A stretch of DNA of 64,000 bases from Rhizobium leguminosarum bv. viciae USDA 2370 (GTDB lineage Bacteria; Pseudomonadota; Alphaproteobacteria; Rhizobiales; Rhizobiaceae). Positions within the stretch are counted from its first letter, which is position 1. Every line of letters begins with the position of its first letter. A model generated the notes under the pieces. The model had not been told where the DNA came from and searched no databases. It saw only the letters and a list, made by a program, of their open reading frames with translations. The position numbers were made by a program, and so were the translations under genes. This document shows, piece after piece, positions 18,017 to 25,469 of the stretch. The stretch covers positions 16,109-80,108 of the forward strand of contig NZ_MRDL01000013.1 in the NCBI RefSeq assembly GCF_002008365.1, given 5' to 3'.

Positions 18017-20557
18017 ATGTTGCATTTTTCCCGCTGGAAAACACTTCTGATTTGGCTGGTCGCGTTTGCGGCCATCGCCATCGCTGCGCCCAATCTGTTG
18101 ACTGAGGCGCAGCGATCCTCCCTGCCGGATTGGTTGCGGCACGACCGCGTAGTGCTTGGTCTCGACCTGCAGGGCGGCTCGCATATCGTTCTGAAGGTCG
18201 AGCGTTCCGATATCGTCAAGGACCGCCTGGAAGAGGCGGTCGCCAATGTGCGCAACGCGCTGCGCGGCGCTGGCATCCGCTATACCGGGCTGACCGGCAA
18301 TGACCAGACCGTCACCGTCCGCATCACCGATCCGGCGCAGACACAGGCGGCGGTCGATCTCCTGAAGCCTTTGACGACGGTTGGCGGACATTCGGGACCT
18401 GGGGTCGCGCTGCAGCAGGGCGCGGAGGGGCAGCTCTCGCTGCAGATTTCCGACGCTGGCATTACCGCTGACGTCGCTTCCGCGCGGACCCGGTCGCTCG
18501 ATATCGTTGGCCGCCGCATCGCCGGATTCGGCTATGATAATTTTCTCGTTCGCCCGGATGGCGCCGACCGGATCGTCGTGCAGGTGCTGGGATCGGTCGA
18601 TGCTGAGCGGCTGAAGAACATCCTGAACCAGCCGGCCAAACTTTCCTTTCATCTGATCGACGAAAGCATGTCGGGGCAGGAGGCGCTGAACGGCCGTTGG
18701 CCGGCGACATCGCAGGTGCTCTATTCGCTTGACGACCCGCCGGTACCTTATCTGGTCGACCGCACGGCTTTCGTCACCGGCAGCAACATGGTCGATATCG
18801 AGCCTGTCGTCGATCAGCAGACGCAGGATACCGCGATTGCCTACCGTCTCGATGCGCAAGGTACGCAGCGGCTGGCGCAGGCGACGGGGCAGAATATCGG
18901 CAAGCACCTTGCCATCGTCTTCGACGACCAGGTGATGTCGTCACCGGTTATCGATGCGGCAATCACCGGCGGTGAGGGCCGGATTTCGGCGAATTTCTCG
19001 GAAGATGGCGTCCGCGACCTTGCGATCATGCTGCGCGCCGGCGCCTTGCCGGCGACGCTGACCAGCGTTGAGGAACGCAGCGTCAGCCCGAGATTCGGCG
19101 CCGATTCCATCTTCAGCGGCCTTGTTGCCGGTCTCGTCGCCGTCGTGCTGGTCGCGGCACTGATGATCGCGCTTTATCGCATCCTAGGCATCATCGCCGT
19201 CGTCTCGCTCTTCTTCAACCTGATGCTCATCGTTGCGGTGCTGAGCCTTGCCGGCGCGACGCTCACCTTGCCCGGGATTGCCGGCATCGTGCTGATTGTC
19301 GGCATGGCGGTCGACTCGAACGTTCTGATCTACGAGCGTATCCGCGAAGAGGAGAAGACCACCCATTCCTTTGCGGAGGCCGTCGGCCGCGGTTTCTCAC
19401 GCGCATTTGCAACGATCATCGATGCGAATGTGACGATCTTCATCGCCGCCATCATCCTCTTTTTCCTTGGCAGCGAATCCATCCGCGGCTTCGCGGTGAC
19501 GCTGGCGGTCGGCATCCTGACGACTGTTTTCACGGCTTTCACCCTGACGCGCTCGATCGTTGCCGTCTGGCTGAGAGCGCGCCATCCTCGACATCTGCCG
19601 AAGAGCGTTCTGGCGCATCTTTTTGAACACGCCAATATCCGCTTCATGGGAATCCGCCGTTATGTCTTTACGGCGTCGGCGGTCATTTCGCTGATTGCCA
19701 TGGCCGCCTTTGCCACCGTCGGCCTGCATCTCGGCATCGATTTCACTGGCGGCTCGCTCATCGAGGTGACGGCGAAGCAGGGCAATGCCGACATCGCCGA
19801 TCTCCACTCGCGCCTCAATGATCTCAATCTCGGCGACGTGCGCGTCGAGCGCACGGGCGGACCGTCGAACGCGCGGATCCGCATCGCTTCCCAGGGCGGC
19901 GGCGAAAATGCCGAGCAGTCGGCGGCGACGCTGGTGCGCGGCGAGCTCCAGGAGGACTATGATTTTCGCCGCGTTGACGTCGTCGGACCCGCGATCTCGG
20001 GCGAATTGACGATGATGGCGACGCTCGGCGTGCTTGCAGCACTAGCCGCGATCCTGATCTACATCTGGATCCGCTTCGAATGGCAGTTCGCGGTCGGCGC
20101 CATCGTCGCAACGCTGCACGACGTCATCATCATGCTTGGTCTCTTCGTCCTCACCGGTATCGAGTTCAACCTGACGAGCATCGCCGCCGTGCTCACCGTC
20201 GTCGGTTATTCCCTGAACGACACGGTCGTGGTCTATGACCGAATGCGCGAAAATCTCAAGCGATACAAGAAGATGCCGCTGCCGATCCTGATCGATGCCT
20301 CGATCAACCAGACGCTGTCGCGCACCGTTCTAACCGCGGCGACGACGCTGACCGCCTTGCTGGCGCTCTTTCTCTTTGGGGGCGAAGTCATCCGCTCCTT
20401 CACCTTTGCGATGCTCTTTGGCGTCGCTCTCGGCACCTTCTCTTCGATCTATATCGCCGCTCCTGTCTTGATCGTCTTCCGGCTGCGGCCGGAGGCTCCC
20501 GACGGGGAAGAGAGCAACAAGACGGATGCCGGTGTAAAATCCGGCACGGTGGTTTGA
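18017..20557 (+). CDS. secDF: Fused protein translocase subunits SecD-SecF
   Basis: Proton-driven helper of Sec export, with SecD and SecF joined in one 846-residue chain. The SecD half holds LGLDLQGGSHIVLKV (about residue 47), a large periplasmic P1 domain and six membrane helices around GIAGIVLIVGMAVDSNVLIYERI. The SecF half begins near residue 545 and carries GIDFTGGSLIEV and SLNDTVVVYDRMREN. The fusion occurs in Rhizobium and several other groups. Two complex I assembly-factor homologues follow directly (gaps of 3 and 2 bases), so all are probably one transcript. Confidence 0.96.
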   Translation: MLHFSRWKTLLIWLVAFAAIAIAAPNLLTEAQRSSLPDWLRHDRVVLGLDLQGGSHIVLKVERSDIVKDRLEEAVANVRNALRGAGIRYTGLTGNDQTVTVRITDPAQTQAAVDLLKPLTTVGGHSGPGVALQQGAEGQLSLQISDAGITADVASARTRSLDIVGRRIAGFGYDNFLVRPDGADRIVVQVLGSVDAERLKNILNQPAKLSFHLIDESMSGQEALNGRWPATSQVLYSLDDPPVPYLVDRTAFVTGSNMVDIEPVVDQQTQDTAIAYRLDAQGTQRLAQATGQNIGKHLAIVFDDQVMSSPVIDAAITGGEGRISANFSEDGVRDLAIMLRAGALPATLTSVEERSVSPRFGADSIFSGLVAGLVAVVLVAALMIALYRILGIIAVVSLFFNLMLIVAVLSLAGATLTLPGIAGIVLIVGMAVDSNVLIYERIREEEKTTHSFAEAVGRGFSRAFATIIDANVTIFIAAIILFFLGSESIRGFAVTLAVGILTTVFTAFTLTRSIVAVWLRARHPRHLPKSVLAHLFEHANIRFMGIRRYVFTASAVISLIAMAAFATVGLHLGIDFTGGSLIEVTAKQGNADIADLHSRLNDLNLGDVRVERTGGPSNARIRIASQGGGENAEQSAATLVRGELQEDYDFRRVDVVGPAISGELTMMATLGVLAALAAILIYIWIRFEWQFAVGAIVATLHDVIIMLGLFVLTGIEFNLTSIAAVLTVVGYSLNDTVVVYDRMRENLKRYKKMPLPILIDASINQTLSRTVLTAATTLTALLALFLFGGEVIRSFTFAMLFGVALGTFSSIYIAAPVLIVFRLRPEAPDGEESNKTDAGVKSGTVV

Positions 20558-20560
20558 AAC

Positions 20561-20947
20561 ATGGCAAAAGGCATAGAAATCCGCGCCGCGCATTTCCCCG
20601 GCCGCGCTCCGATCGATGCTTACGGCAATGGCGGCTTTCGCTTTGCCGACATGTCGCATCGTGGCTCCATCCTTTGCCTGCCCTCCGGCATTCATGGCTG
20701 GGACATGGATATGTCGAAACCGCTGTCGCCTGAAAATTTCCGCCGCGTGCTTGACGAGGCTAGTGATATCGAGGTTCTGCTCGTCGGCACCGGTACCGAG
20801 CTTCGCCGCCTGCCCGAGGAATTGAAGCTGGCGCTGAAATCGCGCGGCATCTCCTCCGATCCGATGAGCACCGGGGCCGCAGTGCGCACCTTCAATATCA
20901 TGCTCGCCGAGCAACGTGCCGTCGCCGCGGCGTTGATTGCGGTCTGA
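20561..20947 (+). CDS. Mth938-like (DUF498) protein, NDUFAF3 homologue
   Basis: 128 residues, single compact DUF498/DUF598 domain. The family hallmark GTGTELRRLPEELKLALKSRGI (about residue 76) and TGAAVRTFNIMLAEQRAVAAALI at the C-terminus are present. The human member NDUFAF3 is a complex I assembly factor. The gene is packed between secDF and the squalene-synthase-fold gene. A role in membrane insertion or assembly of NADH dehydrogenase is inferred from the family and the gene order. Confidence 0.85.
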   Translation: MAKGIEIRAAHFPGRAPIDAYGNGGFRFADMSHRGSILCLPSGIHGWDMDMSKPLSPENFRRVLDEASDIEVLLVGTGTELRRLPEELKLALKSRGISSDPMSTGAAVRTFNIMLAEQRAVAAALIAV

Positions 20948-20949
20948 CG

Positions 20950-21807
20950 ATGACCGAAGCGCATATTGCGACGAACCAGGAGATCTGCCTGGCGATGCTG
21001 CGTGAGAGCGATCGCGACCGCTACCTCGCCTGTCTGCTGTCGCCAGAGGAAAAGCGCGGCGCGCTTGCGGCTCTCTATGCCTTCAATGCCGAGCTTGCCC
21101 GCATCCGCGATCTCGTGCACGAGCCGTTGCCCGGGGAGGTGCGGCTACAATATTGGCACGATCTTCTGGAGGGCAGCGCACACGGCTCGACGGCGGCCAA
21201 TCCCGTCGCCGCGGCGCTTCTGATGGCGATTGAAACGCACCGCCTGCCGCGCAAGACGCTGATCGACATGATCGGGGCCCGCACCTTCGATCTCTATGAC
21301 GATCCGATGGAGACACGTCTTTCGCTTGAAGGCTATGCCGGCGAAACGGCATCCGCGCTGATCCAGCTCGCAAGCCTGGTGCTTTCGCCGGAGGAGGCCG
21401 CACGCTCGGCCGACGCCGCCGGCCATGCCGGCGTCGCCCAAGCGGTCGCCGGGCTGTTGCTGCTGATGCCGCTGCATCGCCGCCGTGGCCAGATCTATAT
21501 TCCGCTGCAGATCCTGTCCGCCACCGGTCTCGACCGCGATGCCTTCCTCGCCGGCGAAGACCGGCCGCGCATTTCTGCCGCCATCGAGGCCTTCGCCGGC
21601 CTCGGTCGCGAACATCTGGCAAAGGCGAGGGCGGCGGGGCCGATTGCGCTGGCTGTCTTTCCGGCCTTTCTGCCGGCGACGATTGCCGAACCGGTGCTCA
21701 TCACGGCGCAGAAACGGGGCGCCTTGCTGTTTGACCGGCCGCTGCAGCTGCCGCAATGGCGCCGCCAGCTGCGGATGGGGCTGGCTGCCGCACGCCGAAA
21801 AATCTGA
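20950..21807 (+). CDS. Squalene/phytoene synthase-fold protein, NDUFAF6-like
   Basis: 285 residues with the all-helical isoprenoid synthase fold, but the first Asp-rich substrate motif (DDxxD type) is replaced by FNAELARIRD. Blocks shared with human NDUFAF6 are visible: AFNxELAxxxDxV, RLQYW, NPVA, EGYAGETAS and PLHRRRGQIYIP. That points to a non-catalytic complex I assembly role rather than carotenoid or hopanoid synthesis. It starts 2 bases after the DUF498 gene, a homologue of NDUFAF3. An enzyme annotation as phytoene synthase would be misleading. Confidence 0.82.
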   Translation: MTEAHIATNQEICLAMLRESDRDRYLACLLSPEEKRGALAALYAFNAELARIRDLVHEPLPGEVRLQYWHDLLEGSAHGSTAANPVAAALLMAIETHRLPRKTLIDMIGARTFDLYDDPMETRLSLEGYAGETASALIQLASLVLSPEEAARSADAAGHAGVAQAVAGLLLLMPLHRRRGQIYIPLQILSATGLDRDAFLAGEDRPRISAAIEAFAGLGREHLAKARAAGPIALAVFPAFLPATIAEPVLITAQKRGALLFDRPLQLPQWRRQLRMGLAAARRKI

Positions 21808-21878
21808 TATCGGTCAAATTCGCGCAAGTCTCGCGCGCTACAAGGCTTCCACCGCTACCCTTTGAACGGAGACTCGGC

Positions 21879-22346
21879 GTGGGCATTATCGTCTGGTGCG
21901 TCCTTTTCGCCATCGTCATTTTCATTGCTTTCGTGGCAACGCGCATGGCCGCGCAGAACAAGGAAGACGGCCTGCATGACACGGGCCTCGCCATCATCGA
22001 GTTCGGCCGCGCCTTTCCGAACGAGGCGATCCGTCAGCTGCAGACGACGGAAAATGGTCAGGCCGTCTTCGTGCGCCTGCACGACAACAAGGCGGGCTTC
22101 ATGCGCAACATGTCGCGCCATTTCGCCTGCCATCTGATCGAGCCGGGTCGGGTGCGTGTCGTGGGATCGGAGACGGGCCGGGGACTGGTGATCGACTTCC
22201 TCGATGCACCCTATCACAACGGCGATTTCGAATTCGCTTCCGCCAAGGAAGCCTCGGAGGTTTCGCTCTGGCTGCTCGGCAATTATATCGCCGAGCCGGA
22301 TAAGGACCTGCCGCCCGGCAATATTTCGGCCGCGACCAAGCAGTAA
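21879..22346 (+). CDS. Membrane-anchored protein of unknown function
   Basis: About 155 residues from the GTG at 21879, which has an ACGGAG site upstream. One N-terminal membrane helix (GIIVWCVLFAIVIFIAFVATRMAA) is followed by a soluble domain with no motif I can name (VFVRLHDNKAGFMRNMSRHFACH, LVIDFLDAPYHNG). It follows the NDUFAF6-like gene by 71 bases and could belong to the same transcript. The stop codon overlaps a RIME-type palindrome. Confidence 0.7.
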   Translation: MGIIVWCVLFAIVIFIAFVATRMAAQNKEDGLHDTGLAIIEFGRAFPNEAIRQLQTTENGQAVFVRLHDNKAGFMRNMSRHFACHLIEPGRVRVVGSETGRGLVIDFLDAPYHNGDFEFASAKEASEVSLWLLGNYIAEPDKDLPPGNISAATKQ

Positions 22347-22390
22347 TGCAGGTCGCCCAAAAGTGTGCAGCGCTTTTGGGCGACATGCAT
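22346..22390. repeat. RIME-type palindromic repeat
   Basis: Near-perfect hairpin: ATGCAGGTCGCCCAAAAG (22346-22363) pairs with CTTTTGGGCGACATGCAT (22373-22390). It starts on the last base of the upstream gene's stop codon. Could serve as a transcription end between the convergent genes. Confidence 0.7.
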
Positions 22391-22449
22391 AAAAGCAAAG
22401 ACTTCACGCGGGTCGCACGAGCCGGGTCCGATGCACTTGAAAACGCCGG

Positions 22450-23883
22450 TCAGGCGCTTTCGGCAAGCGTCGGTTCTTGACCGAGCCAGGTCGCGCAGTC
22501 GGCAAGAGCACGCCGCGCGATCAACTGCCGCTTCATAATCGTCTTGTCCTTGCCGCGGAAGCGCTTGACGCCTTCAGGTTTGACGATCGAGCCCGGCTGG
22601 AGCTCCGGAAACAGCCCGAAATTGATGTTCATCGGCTGGAACGATCGTTTGCCCGGCTCCTCGTCGGTGACGATGTGCCCACCGGTGATGTGGCCGAGCA
22701 GCGCGCCGAGCGCCGTCGTCGCCGGCGGTAGCGAGATCGCCTCGCCCTTGCGTTCGGCGGCGGCGAAACGCCCGGCCATCAGCCCGACGCTAGCGCTTTC
22801 CACATAACCCTCACAGCCGGTGATCTGGCCGGCAAAACGCAGGCCGGGCCGCGATTTTAGCGTCAGTGACCGGTCGAGCAGGGTTGGGGAGTTGATATAG
22901 GTATTGCGGTGCAGGCCGCCGAGACGGGCAAATTCCGCATTTTCCAGACCCGGGATCATCCTGAAAATGTCCGCCTGCGCGCCATATTTCAGCTTCGTCT
23001 GGAAGCCGACCATGTTGTAGAGCGTGCCGAGTGCATTGTCCTGCCGCAGCTGCACGACGGCATAGGCCTTGACTGTCGGGTTATGCGCGTTCGTCAGCCC
23101 CATCGGCTTCATCGGTCCGTGGCGCAGTGTCTCGCGGCCGCGTTCAGCCATCACCTCGATCGGCAGGCAGCCGTCGAAATAAGGCGTGCCCTCCCATTCC
23201 TTGAAACCGACCGTGTCGCCTGATATCAGCGCGTCGACGAAGGCATTGTACTGCGCCTCGTCCATCGGGCAGTTGATATAATCCTTGCCGGTGCCGCCAG
23301 GCCCGACCTTGTCGTAGCGCGACTGATACCAGCAGATATCCATGTCGATGCTCTCGCGGTAGACGATCGGCGCGATGGCGTCGAAGAAGGCGAGCGAATC
23401 CTCGCCGGTTTCTGCCTGGATGGCGCTCGCGAGCGACGGCGCCGTCAGCGGTCCGGTGGCAACGATGGCAAGATCCCAGTCACTGGGCGGCAGGCCGGTG
23501 ATCTCTTCACGCACGACGGTGATGAGCGGGTGGTCATGGACCGCCTTGGTCACCGCCTCGGAGAAGCCGTCACGATCGACGGCGAGCGCACCGCCGGCCG
23601 GTACCTGGCACCGATCGGCAGCGGTCATGATCAGCGAGCCCGCCATGCGCATCTCTGCATGGATGACGCCAACGGCATTGCTGGTCGCATCGTCGGAACG
23701 GAAGGAATTGGAACAGACAAGTTCGGCCAGGCCGTCGGTCTTATGCGCATCCGTGCCACGCACCCCCCGCATTTCATGCAGGATGACCGGAACGCCGGAA
23801 CTGGCGATCTGCCAGGCGGCTTCCGAACCGGCAAGCCCGCCGCCGACGACGTGGATGGGGGAATAGGAGGAGATCGTGTTCAT
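22450..23883 (-). CDS. trmFO: Methylenetetrahydrofolate-tRNA-(uracil-5-)-methyltransferase
   Basis: FAD- and folate-dependent enzyme that makes 5-methyluridine at position 54 of tRNAs. 477 residues. The N-terminal FAD-binding motif is [16 protein letters not shown], followed by the GidA-like [11 protein letters not shown] block and [26 protein letters not shown]. The C-terminus holds the [14 protein letters not shown] motif. Family length matches. The two DUF1127-region terminator tails lie immediately upstream of its start. Confidence 0.95.
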   Translation of the reverse strand: MNTISSYSPIHVVGGGLAGSEAAWQIASSGVPVILHEMRGVRGTDAHKTDGLAELVCSNSFRSDDATSNAVGVIHAEMRMAGSLIMTAADRCQVPAGGALAVDRDGFSEAVTKAVHDHPLITVVREEITGLPPSDWDLAIVATGPLTAPSLASAIQAETGEDSLAFFDAIAPIVYRESIDMDICWYQSRYDKVGPGGTGKDYINCPMDEAQYNAFVDALISGDTVGFKEWEGTPYFDGCLPIEVMAERGRETLRHGPMKPMGLTNAHNPTVKAYAVVQLRQDNALGTLYNMVGFQTKLKYGAQADIFRMIPGLENAEFARLGGLHRNTYINSPTLLDRSLTLKSRPGLRFAGQITGCEGYVESASVGLMAGRFAAAERKGEAISLPPATTALGALLGHITGGHIVTDEEPGKRSFQPMNINFGLFPELQPGSIVKPEGVKRFRGKDKTIMKRQLIARRALADCATWLGQEPTLAESA

Positions 23884-23921
23884 CCTGGGCTGATATCATG
23901 TCGGCAGGTGCGATCCAACAC

Positions 23922-23950
23922 CCGGGAATCAAAAACGGCGCCTTCGTGGC
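23922..23950. repeat. Truncated duplicate of the adjacent terminator tail
   Basis: GGGAATCAAAAACGGCGCCTTCGTGG recurs at 23958-23985 (one base differs at the edge). Only the copy at 23958 keeps both arms of the terminator hairpin; this copy has one arm plus the T-run. It is a 36-bp-offset tandem duplication. Confidence 0.75.
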
Positions 23951-23965
23951 CCAGTACCCCGGAAT

Positions 23966-23992
23966 CAAAAACGGCGCCTTCGTGGCGCCGTC
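23966..23992 (-). terminator. Rho-independent terminator of the first DUF1127 gene
   Basis: Stem ACGGCGCC/GGCGCCGT with a 5-nt loop, followed on the minus strand by five T. About 22 bases past the stop codon of the DUF1127 gene at 24014-24157. Confidence 0.85.
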
Positions 23993-24013
23993 TTGGAAGC
24001 ATCGTACTCGCTA

Positions 24014-24157
24014 TTAGCGGAACGAGCGGGATGCAATATTGCGGATGTCGTAGCGGCTGACGCCGATATCGGACAGGGTCTGGTTGGAAAGGCCGCCGAG
24101 TTCGTTGAGCGTACGACGGTAGCTGAGCCAGCTTTTTGCAATGCGGATCGGGTTCAT
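24014..24157 (-). CDS. DUF1127 small protein
   Basis: 47 residues: MNPIRIAKSWLSYRRTLNEL followed by GGLSNQTLSDIGVSRYDIRN, the arginine-rich DUF1127 (YjiS-like) pattern with the conserved L.DIG..R.DI core. AGAAGA lies just ahead of the ATG. Members in Brucella and Agrobacterium are activated by the LysR-type regulator VtlR/LsrB, and in Rhodobacter one (CcaF1) accompanies CCUCCUCCC small RNAs and acts in RNA turnover. An upstream pair of dyad boxes at 24238-24250 and 24267-24282 supports similar control here. A terminator follows. Confidence 0.9.
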   Translation of the reverse strand: MNPIRIAKSWLSYRRTLNELGGLSNQTLSDIGVSRYDIRNIASRSFR

Positions 24158-24237
24158 TGTCTTCTTCCTATGTCCGCGGGACGGCGGGATCGCCTGTCTC
24201 TCTGCGGTTGATGTTTATATAGGCGATATCAGTCCGA

Positions 24238-24282
24238 TTGTGCAGTGCAAATAAAAGGCGTCTGCCATGCAATTGTGCAATG
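24238..24282 (-). promoter_or_regulatory. Paired dyad boxes ahead of the first DUF1127 gene (LysR-type candidate)
   Basis: Proximal box TTGTGCAGTGCAA (24238-24250) and distal box ATGCAATTGTGCAATG (24267-24282), 16 bases apart. The proximal box fits T-N11-A and, read on the minus strand, supplies a -35-like TTGCAC. The identical proximal box and a matching distal box at the same 16-base spacing occur at 25241-25285. The regulator is inferred (VtlR/LsrB type), not shown. Confidence 0.55.
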
Positions 24283-24370
24283 TGATGCTCGACAATTAGG
24301 CGGTGAATATTTTTTGAGCGGGCTAATCAAGCGGAAAACATGCAACCGCCGCGGCCACCACGTGCAGACA

Positions 24371-24405
24371 AAAGAAAACGCCCGCTGTGGGTACAGCGGG
24401 CGTTT
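24371..24405 (-). terminator. Rho-independent terminator of the second DUF1127 gene
   Basis: A 13-bp perfect stem AAACGCCCGCTGT/ACAGCGGGCGTTT with a GGGT loop; on the minus strand it runs into TTTTCTTT. Confidence 0.9.
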
Positions 24406-24450
24406 CGATCGAGAACAATCGTGCTTGGGAGGAGCGGCGATCGCCTTGAA
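24406..24450 (-). ncRNA. 3' UTR segment with a CUCCUCCC motif
   Basis: Between the stop of the second DUF1127 gene and its terminator, the minus strand reads GCTCCTCCCAAGC at 24423-24435, placing CCUCCC in a small loop flanked by CGATCG repeats that can pair. It shares nine bases (CTCCTCCCA) with the loops of the small RNA at 25024-25217. In Rhodobacter, CCUCCUCCC small RNAs are cut from the 3' UTR of a DUF1127 gene. Whether this segment is processed is unknown. Confidence 0.45.
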
Positions 24451-24597
24451 TTAGCGGGAAGAAGCCTCACGGGCAACGCGATGGATGTCCGAACGGTCGA
24501 TGCCGAGATCGTGCAATTCGCGGTTGGTCATGCGGCCGAGTTCCGTGACGGTCTGACGATACTTGCGCCAGTTATTGAAAGAGCGAGAGAAGTTCAT
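24451..24597 (-). CDS. DUF1127 small protein
   Basis: 48 residues: MNFSRSFNNWRKYRQTVTEL followed by GRMTNRELHDLGIDRSDIHR, with the DUF1127 core L.DLGIDRSDI. Strong ribosome site AAGGGG before the ATG. Paralogue of the gene at 24014-24157 (about 290 bases away, same strand), each with its own terminator. A single distal-type dyad box (ATGCAAATGATGCAATG, 24720-24736) lies upstream; the proximal box seen in the other two promoters is absent. Confidence 0.92.
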   Translation of the reverse strand: MNFSRSFNNWRKYRQTVTELGRMTNRELHDLGIDRSDIHRVAREASSR

Positions 24598-24719
24598 GTT
24601 AAGCCCCTTTCCGAGGGTTTCATCTGCCAGCAGCCACCGATCGGCGCTGACCTCTATTTGATGACCGGAATATATGTTGCGGCGCGAAAGACTAAAACAG
24701 CCAAGTTTTCAGATCACCC

Positions 24720-24736
24720 ATGCAAATGATGCAATG
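24720..24736 (-). promoter_or_regulatory. Dyad box upstream of the second DUF1127 gene
   Basis: ATGCAAATGATGCAATG matches the distal boxes at 24267-24282 and 25270-25285 in its ATGCAA...GCA(A)TG arms, with a 5-nt centre. No TTGTGCAGTGCAA box is at the expected position. Confidence 0.4.
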
Positions 24737-24739
24737 CTC

Positions 24740-25020
24740 AAAGGGTATTTGACGCAGACTTACCGTTTTTTGGTCAACGAATAGGCAGAATGACTTTTAG
24801 GAGAGCAGGTCGATTTGGAGGGGCGAATGGGGTGCCGCAGCGGAGAACGCCGCTCCCTCCGCCAGTTCCGCCCGTCCTTCTGCAACAAAGAGGCGTTCCG
24901 CTTCGGATCGGAAGTCGCGCATCTGTTCACGGGGTTGGTGGGGCGGTGTGACGCAATGTGGCATTGACGGCGTCACACGACGAAAATCCTTCAACCATCA
25001 ATGCTTTAATAAAGCTTTGG
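24740..25020. other. Gap without a supported gene
   Basis: Between the second DUF1127 promoter region and the small RNA terminator. A 65-codon minus-strand frame (24797-24994) begins with a TTG after GAAGGA but its residues match no family I know. I see no repeat, hairpin or promoter I would defend. Confidence 0.5.
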
Positions 25021-25023
25021 CTC

Positions 25024-25060
25024 AACAAAAACGCCCGCCGGGGGAGGATCCGGCGGGCGT
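25024..25060 (-). terminator. Rho-independent terminator of the small RNA
   Basis: A 10-bp GC-rich stem (25031-25040 with 25051-25060) followed on the minus strand by TTTTGTTG. Its loop also carries CCUCCCC. Confidence 0.92.
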
Positions 25061-25217
25061 GTGATGGTGACTGACAACTGGGAGGAGGAGTGTTGCCAGT
25101 CTATCGCAGCGCGCTGGGAGGAGGAGTGCGCAGCTGCGAATCTCGTCACGGACAAAGCATCCGCGGGCATCCGGCTGGAGCCGGGCCGGGGCGCCATCCC
25201 CGCGCTTCGATGTTCTG
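25024..25217 (-). ncRNA. Small RNA with CCUCCUCCC loops (alpha-r14 / cuckoo type)
   Basis: Reading the minus strand, hairpin 1 (25138-25105) and hairpin 2 (25100-25070) each present the identical 13-nt loop ACUCCUCCUCCCA on different stems of 9-10 bp. A terminator hairpin (25060-25031, stem ACGCCCGCCG/CGGCGGGCGT, loop GAUCCUCCCC) and a T-run follow. This three-hairpin plan with anti-Shine-Dalgarno loops is that of the alpha-r14 small RNAs of Rhizobiales and the CcsR RNAs of Rhodobacter. The 5' end is uncertain: a CATACT -10-like element at 25229-25224 would start it near 25217, making about 195 nt; a shorter form starting near 25140 is possible. It sits beside two DUF1127 genes. Confidence 0.8.
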
Positions 25218-25223
25218 ATCAAT

Positions 25224-25285
25224 AGTATGACTAATGAGTATTGTGCAGTGCAATAAATTCATGGGGGATATGCAAGGATCGCATG
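25224..25285 (-). promoter_or_regulatory. Small RNA promoter with paired dyad boxes
   Basis: Distal box ATGCAAGGATCGCATG (25270-25285), a 16-base gap, and proximal box TTGTGCAGTGCAA (25241-25253), identical base for base to the one at 24238-24250. On the minus strand the proximal box gives TTGCAC, then 18 bases, then CATACT (-10). The arrangement resembles LysR-type recognition and activation sites. Confidence 0.6.
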
Positions 25286-25469
25286 CCTCTCCGACCATAA
25301 GCTTATATTAGCGCTTCTGCCGTTAGCGGCCGGTTAACACTCGATACTATTTAGACCAATGAGGAACTTGTATGTTTGTCGCAACAGCGTTTGCGAACGC
25401 CCTAGCTGCGTCTATAACGGCGTGAGCCGCAGCGCCGCAGTCGACGTTCCGGAAATCAAGGGGTTGAGC

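Noticed and set aside
20950..21807. Annotation as phytoene or squalene synthase
   Set aside because: The first Asp-rich motif is missing and NDUFAF6-type blocks are present; there are no carotenoid or hopanoid genes nearby.
24797..24994. 65-codon minus-strand frame in the DUF1127/small RNA gap
   Set aside because: TTG start, no family match, ordinary composition; kept only as a note in the gap entry.
25006..25197. 63-codon minus-strand frame overlapping the small RNA
   Set aside because: It reads through the two hairpins and the terminator, so the coding potential is a by-product of the RNA structure.
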